NCBI GenBank assembly: GCA_004802725.1
Contig: SGPM01000530.1
Span: forward strand, 1-13,580
Origin: Antrodiella citrinella
Taxonomy: Eukaryota > Basidiomycota > Agaricomycetes > Polyporales > Steccherinaceae
Length of the DNA stretch: 13,580 nucleotides
Direction: 5' to 3'
Shown here: positions 9,032 to 13,580 of the stretch, piece after piece
Position numbering within the stretch: position 1 is the stretch's first letter
How the letters are laid out: every line of letters starts with the position of its first letter
The notes under the pieces: model-generated
Database searches by the model: none
Told to the model about the DNA's origin: nothing
What the model saw: only the letters and a program-made list of their open reading frames with translations
Translations under genes and position numbers: made by a program

Positions 9032-11719
9032 CTAGAATACAGAAATAGGTGTTGGAAATGTCGGGTATGTGGAAGATGCGACCGAGTCTGAGTACAGGTA
9101 ATTCTGTGCGGAAGGAGGGAGACTCCCACAATACTTAGCGGCAGGCGATTTAGACATCGGAGACGAGTGTGAGGGATCAATCGACGAGTGGGGTATCGCA
9201 GGCGGCAGATCGAGTGCTTCCGCGTGCTTGTTAGGCAACAGGGTGGTGTCGTTTTGGGCGACATTCTCTAGTTCAGAGATAACCTCGCCGTCGACACGGA
9301 GGATTGGCTCGGGAAGGTAACACTCCATGTGCAGCGAACCAACTAGTGAATCATTAAGTCAGCCCCTGCTATATCATATACGAGCGTGGTCACTGACGCT
9401 TTTCGCTGGTGACGTAGATCCGAGGTTTCTGTTTCTCCAAGTAGGCTTTGAAGTCGCGTGGGACTTCTGGTTCACCCTAGAGTCATATCGTTCGTAAGAA
9501 GATAAGAAGTGATATGGTAGCAACGTACCTGGCAAGCGAACGCCACATCTTCGTATGCTGCAACCGCGCCTTCCGCGTCGGAGTACTAAGAAACAATACG
9601 TTAGAAATGCTCGCTCACTCTAGTTTGCAAACGCCTCACCTCGATAATGTAGTTCAGAAGGTGGTGGAGAGGATCGGAATCATCGATCTAAAAATTTGTT
9701 AGACATCAACATAACACAAATGATATGCCAGTACGCACATCTGACTCCCCTCGTTCCTGCGAGTGGGGACCGTCGAGAGAAGGAACAGCGGGTGAGATGT
9801 CATTGTCGCGGTGTTGTTCGGGGTCCTGAGGCTCAGCCTGTCCCATGAGCTTGAAAGCCCATGCAGCAACCCGGGANCTATACCTCACGGGAAAGAGGGA
9901 GATGCATTTATTGTGTGGATCCCGAAGGCTTTGCAAGAGCTGCTGCTCCACCGTAGCTGAAGGATCGGGCTGGGCTGCCATCTCATCCGGAATGTTTGCG
10001 AAGAAAGGGTCCGGGGTACCACCCCTGGAGTCGATATAACGCAAGAGCATGTTGTACGTGGAATTTTCGTCGGCAGTTAATACTGAGGAAGGACTCTTGT
10101 CGCGCTTAATATTACGCACAATTTCGAGGTACTCGGGGTCGTCCTCTTCATCATTGACGTGCCTACCAGCTCGCTTGCGTTCCCCGCTGCTGCCAGCCAC
10201 TCGGTGTTCATCCGCAACTTGGAGGCCGCCGATCGCCTGAGCTATTTCGCGTATTTCTTCGTCTCCATGCGCATCTGCAATAGCCTGCTCTTCGTCTCCG
10301 TGCGCATCTGCGATGCCCTGCTCTTCGTCTCCGTGCGCACCAGCGATACCCTGCTCGTTGTCTGTCGGGTCCGCACCGGTGACATCCTGCTCTTTGTTGC
10401 CCTCGCTCAACGGTATATCGTAATCACTGTCATCGTCGCTACCTATACTTGAGGAGGGTGTCGATGAATAGTGGTGGCTATAACCGTTGTACAAGAAGCC
10501 TTCTGGGCCAATCAGAGATAGTGCGGTGTAGTAGGGACCTGGTCCTTTCAAATCGATAAGCGGACTCCAGTCAAATTGCAGATAAGCGTCTCGACGAAGC
10601 AGCTCGTCTTCGGTGGGAGGTTTGAGCTCGGGCATAGGCCACCGCGACAATTTGAATGATTCAAGGTACCTAGCAGTAATCTTGGCAAGCACCGCTGTCA
10701 GAAACATTTTCACCTTGACATACCCCCTGATCATAAATACATCCCGTTTGTATTTTCCACCGAAGTTTCCGTCTCTCTTCTCCATGTAGGAAACCAGCTG
10801 ATCATAGTTGCGGTGAAGGTAACTTGCGATCTCCCGCTTCTTTTTGGTAGGCACTTCCCATTGTCTTGCTGTCCCGTGCACATAGAGCAACGCTCCAAAG
10901 TCATCTCGGCATGCTTGCGCACAGATAGTACGCTTCCTGTATACCGTGTCAACACCACTCATGTAAATGGAAGCTGACACATGAAAGTCGTACCCTGTCA
11001 GAGGATCATCTTTCACGACTGCTCGTACCCCAGGACTGGTAAAGCAACCATTCTTTGGCAGCTTGACATCGGTCACAAGGAGCGACGACGACGACGTATT
11101 TGAGAATACTAGTGGAGGTATTCCCGGAGGCACAGCGTCGGTGCGATGTCTATGAAGCTTGCGTTCGCTCGGAAGGATGCAATTACGAGTTCGGATGTAA
11201 GCGCCGCCGTTCATGTACCCAAAGTCGCCGATTGCGATATGATAGCCAGCTTTAGTCCTTGAGATGAAAGGATGGTCGAAGGCTTCCCATCCACTGGGAT
11301 CCCAAACGGAAAGTGGAGCATACAAGGGATCGTTGGCGGTCGATAATTGGAAGGGTAACCTCATGCAGTGGCGGTAGATCTCGTGCGCCGGAGGCGCAAG
11401 ATCAAACAGATCCGTCATGAGAAGGGCGCAACAGGAATAGATCGCAAGCGTTGAGACCGGTAGATGGACGTCAAAAAACCGCCTGGACACTCGGATGACC
11501 TTGCAGAGCCTCGATGTGGCTTCGTATGAAGTTTCGAAGTCAATCTGCGAAGGCGAGAGTAGTATGTCAGTAAATATCCATAGAATAAGTATCCGGAGAT
11601 ATCGTACCTACGATTGAGAGATGAGAGAGACCATGGTTTGCTGCTACGCAAGCAATCTTTGCGGAAAGTGGAGGGTGACTTTGTGACTGTGACAGATTCA
11701 ACTGTGAGGCAGAGATCAT
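9032..11719 (-). CDS. Unrecognised 802-residue protein of a duplicated, probably lineage-specific family
   Basis: No known domain is recognised. Model on the minus strand: exons 11719-11612, 11544-9739, 9687-9640, 9585-9529, 9476-9398 and 9342-9032, total 2409 bp, all introns 51-67 bp and GT-AG. The first ATG (MISASQLNLSQ) joins the large exon in frame, where the sequence continues IDFETSYEATSRL. The conserved core (about residues 50-330) includes NDPLYAPLSVWDPSG, GDFGYMNGGAYIRTRNCILP, GIPPLVFSNTSSSS, ALLYVHGTARQWEVPTK and MFLTAVLAKITARYLESF. A Ser-rich then acidic region follows, with 11-residue repeats and a basic GERKRAGRH patch. Two microexons of 48 and 57 bp (DDSDPLHHLLNYIIE; YSDAEGAVAAYEDVAFACQ) come next. 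The last intron uses GTCAGT. If it is not spliced the protein ends at a TGA at 9390 (701 aa), but the plus-strand copy has the same final exon. One base (9877) is N. No signal peptide or membrane segment was seen. Confidence 0.68.
10262..10396 (-). repeat. In-frame 33-bp tandem repeat coding an acidic 11-residue unit
   Basis: Three near-identical 33-bp units (10262-10294, 10295-10327, 10328-10360) and a diverged 36-bp fourth unit (10361-10396) lie inside the large exon of the minus-strand gene. They encode repeats of the type DEEQGIADAHG. The period is a multiple of three, so copy-number change would keep the frame. Units one and two differ at only a few bases, suggesting recent expansion. 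The broken plus-strand copy lacks it. Confidence 0.85.
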
Positions 11720-12187
11720 TTACGTAACTTACTCACTGCCATCAGTCTCTCAACAGTCTCTAGACTCTCTAGTCTCTACCGCCGCCGCATCACGATCATT
11801 TCCTAGTTATGGTCCACGTACATATATGTTGACGAGTGCATACACCGCAATATCTAACTTATCCCGCTCATTTGATTCGTATTCGGTCATTAGTCCAATG
11901 TACGTAGAGCGTATTTCCTGTCTCCGAGTCGCCACAGTTTGATCAATGATAGCATTGTGCACACAATAGCGGAGGTAGTATACAAGGTCCAGCCTTACGT
12001 GCTCACCGAAACGCGTGCTTCCATCAGATAGCACCATTATCTATTCAAAATCCATCATGAGGGACAATACCTTCCCTGCCGTACACTCGCTCCTGGCCAT
12101 GCTCTATATAATACTATCGTATGTGAAAACACTACTGTGGCCACTTCGACCCCTTCCCCCTTTTCGTCTTCTTCAACTCGGGTGGAA
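11720..12187. other. Divergent intergenic region between the minus-strand gene and the DUF6535 gene
   Basis: The left part should hold the promoter of the minus-strand gene and contains repeated AGTCTCT words (about 11744-11778). A GTGAGT...CACAG string just upstream of the chosen start could be a very short leader intron on the minus strand, but 35 bp is unusually short. The right part holds the promoter of the DUF6535 gene. A 76-codon minus-strand open frame (11807-12037) has no supporting feature. Confidence 0.5.
12105..12187 (+). promoter_or_regulatory. Core promoter of the DUF6535 gene: TATA box and CT-rich leader
   Basis: TATATAAT at 12105-12112 lies about 75 bp before the chosen ATG at 12188. 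The bases between about 12144 and 12180 are a nearly pure pyrimidine tract on the plus strand (CCCCTTCCCCCTTTTCG and neighbours). A TATA element followed by a CT-rich block just before the ATG is a common fungal core-promoter arrangement, and it helped choose the start. Confidence 0.55.
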
Positions 12188-13485
12188 ATGCCTGTCGGTA
12201 GGCCTCGCAGTGTGACGGTTTCGTCTCTGAGAAAGCTTCTTGGACGACGTTCCCCTGCGCCGGACATCACCAACACACTGGTATGCTGATCCTGCATTTT
12301 CACGAGATATCGGTCGCTCATCCTTCGTTCATGAATCACAGGGAACTGAAAAGGCATGTTCATGTTCATCATACCCGAAGTTACCATCAGTCTCTTACGC
12401 TACATTCCATGGATCAATTGGTGCAGCCGGTACCACTGGAATATATATCATCTGGACGAACACGTCGAGGCCGTGACGACTCGACAGATCCTGCCACCGA
12501 GTCCCATGGGTGGACTGTTCTTATGGAGAAAGGAGCTGCTCATGACGGTCGAATCATGCGCAACTGGAACGAGGAAATTGAGACGTTACTTGTCTTTGTA
12601 AGCCTCCCGTTTCAACTTACTCAGCAACTTCATGTTGATACGCTTTTTAGAGTGGCTTGTTCTCGGCGGTCATTACTGCATTTATTATTGAAACATACCG
12701 CTTACTCCAGCCTGATACGGATTCCATGACGGTCATTCTCCTGCAACAAATCTCCGTACAACTGGTTCTATTGGCAAATGGCACTACCAATATCGCACTA
12801 CCACATCCATTATCACAGCAAACCTTTGAGCCAACGACCTCCGCGGTCTTGATAAACACACTATGGTTTTCAAGTCTCGTTTGCAGTCTGGTTGCGGCAT
12901 CTTTTGGGATGCTGGTCCGCCAATGGCTGCGAGAATATGCTAATGGTCAGCAATCATCCCCACGCGCGTTCACACGTATTCGCCAGTATCGATATCACGG
13001 TCTAACACGCTGGGGGCGTTTTTCATATAATGGCCATTGTCCCTGTCATTCTGCAAGTCGCACTCGTCCTTTTCTTGCTGGGGCTGGTCATCTTCCTTCG
13101 ACCTCTCAACCTCATCGTATTCTTGCTGGTGACGATTTTGGTCGGGATGTGGTTGTCGGTGTATACGTTCACCACCGCAGCTCCCGCATTCTTTCCAGAT
13201 TGTCCCTATAAATCACCGCAAGCACGCATATTCTACATGGGTGTTGAACACGTACAACTCTTCTTCGACAACCTTCTCTCCATTGCCTTCAACCGTCTAT
13301 CTCCTTCGGAACAGTATCAATCGGTGGACATTGAAGCCGATCGAAGAGGTCGCGACCAAGACACGTCAGACGTGGCTATGAGTCGTCCCCTGCACAAAGC
13401 CAACCTCACCGACGCCTCGTCTTGGGAGGTCCATCAGCAAAAACCTACTTTTGTAATTTACCTGGGATTACAGATGAATCCCTGA
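12188..13485 (+). CDS. DUF6535-domain membrane protein, with a one-base frameshift
   Basis: DUF6535 proteins are basidiomycete multi-pass membrane proteins of unknown function. The domain is clear: HGWTVLMEKG, then NWNEEIETLLVF spliced to SGLFSAVITAFIIETYRLLQ, LLQQISVQL, a hydrophobic segment at LWFSSLVCSLVAASFGML, the basic RQWLREYANG, and two more hydrophobic segments (AIVPVILQVALVLFLLGLVI; LIVFLLVTILVGMWLSVYTF) before PYKSPQAR. Exons: 12188-12280, 12391-12597 and 12651-13485. The 12598-12650 intron is well supported. The first is less certain because its 3' site could also be at 12425. At 13012-13016 a run of five Gs shifts the frame; with four, the text would continue WGVFHIMAIVP. The shift could be a sequencing error or a real lesion. 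The stop at 13483 gives about 377 residues, shorter than many relatives. After PYKSPQAR the sequence is not recognised. Confidence 0.72.
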
Positions 13486-13580
13486 AGGTCGCTGTAATCG
13501 CGCTGTAATGTTTCTGGAGGTTGTAAGGTCAGTAATACCATCTAGGTCATTGTAATTCACGGTGAAGTCTGCACGCACCA
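13486..13580. other. 3' flank with repeated TGTAAT words
   Basis: TGTAAT occurs at about 13451, 13493, 13504 and 13551, often preceded by GGTC a few bases earlier (13487, 13527, 13545). This may be the edge of an unidentified repeat that continues beyond the window. No coding sequence is seen. Confidence 0.3.

Noticed and set aside
8824..9264. 146-codon minus-strand frame rich in Leu, Ser, Arg and Phe
   Set aside because: It overlaps the terminal exon of the unknown gene in another frame, and only that other frame is supported by similarity to the plus-strand copy.
9390..9392. TGA at 9390 as the end of the minus-strand gene
   Set aside because: The plus-strand copy has a matching splice site (GTGAAT) and a matching next exon (GTLWMDCYL against GSLHMECYL), so the coding sequence most likely continues to 9032. 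The shorter 701-residue form stays possible.
10159..10452. 97-codon plus-strand frame over the tandem repeat
   Set aside because: It is the antisense shadow of the acidic repeat in the minus-strand gene.
11720..11760. Alternative start for the minus-strand gene using an upstream ATG and a 35-bp intron (GTGAGT...CACAG)
   Set aside because: It is in frame, but 35 bp is very short for a basidiomycete intron, and the ATG at 11719 gives an open frame without it.
11807..12037. 76-codon minus-strand open frame
   Set aside because: No motif, homologue or splice-supported extension is seen. It lies in the divergent promoter region and is short enough to be chance.

Overview
The window looks like nuclear DNA of a mushroom-forming basidiomycete (Agaricomycetes). 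The reading frames are cut by many short GT-AG introns of about 50-80 bp, base composition is near 50% GC, and one gene carries the DUF6535 domain, a family I know as expanded in Agaricomycetes. No bacterial signals (Shine-Dalgarno sites, operons, CRISPR arrays) were seen. Gene models are built from open frames, splice consensus, frame agreement across introns and, for one family, comparison of two copies inside the window. There is no transcript evidence.

Layout from left to right. (1) 64-373, + strand: 3' end of an unrecognised gene with one 52-bp intron, followed by about 600 bp without a clear gene. (2) 978-2186, +: a four-exon COQ3 gene, the mitochondrial O-methyltransferase of ubiquinone synthesis. 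(3) 2187-3014: no gene seen. (4) 3018-3986: a complete PIF/Harbinger-type DNA transposon unit with TTA target duplication, inverted ends and a deleted, frameshifted transposase, followed at 3996-4040 by the orphan end of a second related element. (5) 4138-5396, +: a four-exon arylamine N-acetyltransferase with an intact Cys-His-Asp triad. (6) 5501-6206, +: an unrecognised multi-exon coding block. (7) 6213-8286, +, and 9032-11719, -: two copies of one unrecognised gene family, tail to tail. The minus copy has a coherent 6-exon, 802-residue model. The plus copy is broken by frameshifts and stops but keeps the same 3' intron/exon pattern. (8) 12188-13485, +: a DUF6535 membrane protein gene with a visible TATA box and CT-rich leader, carrying a one-base frameshift in a run of five Gs.

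The genes do not form an obvious pathway. COQ3 and the N-acetyltransferase are ordinary housekeeping and detoxification genes. The right-hand 8 kb is accessory sequence: a lineage-specific duplicated family, one copy of it dying, and a DUF6535 gene. The most interesting material is the duplicated unknown family and the two Harbinger-like ends with subterminal 5-bp tandem repeats. Two ambiguous bases (3963 and 9877) lie in a transposon end and in the large minus-strand exon.
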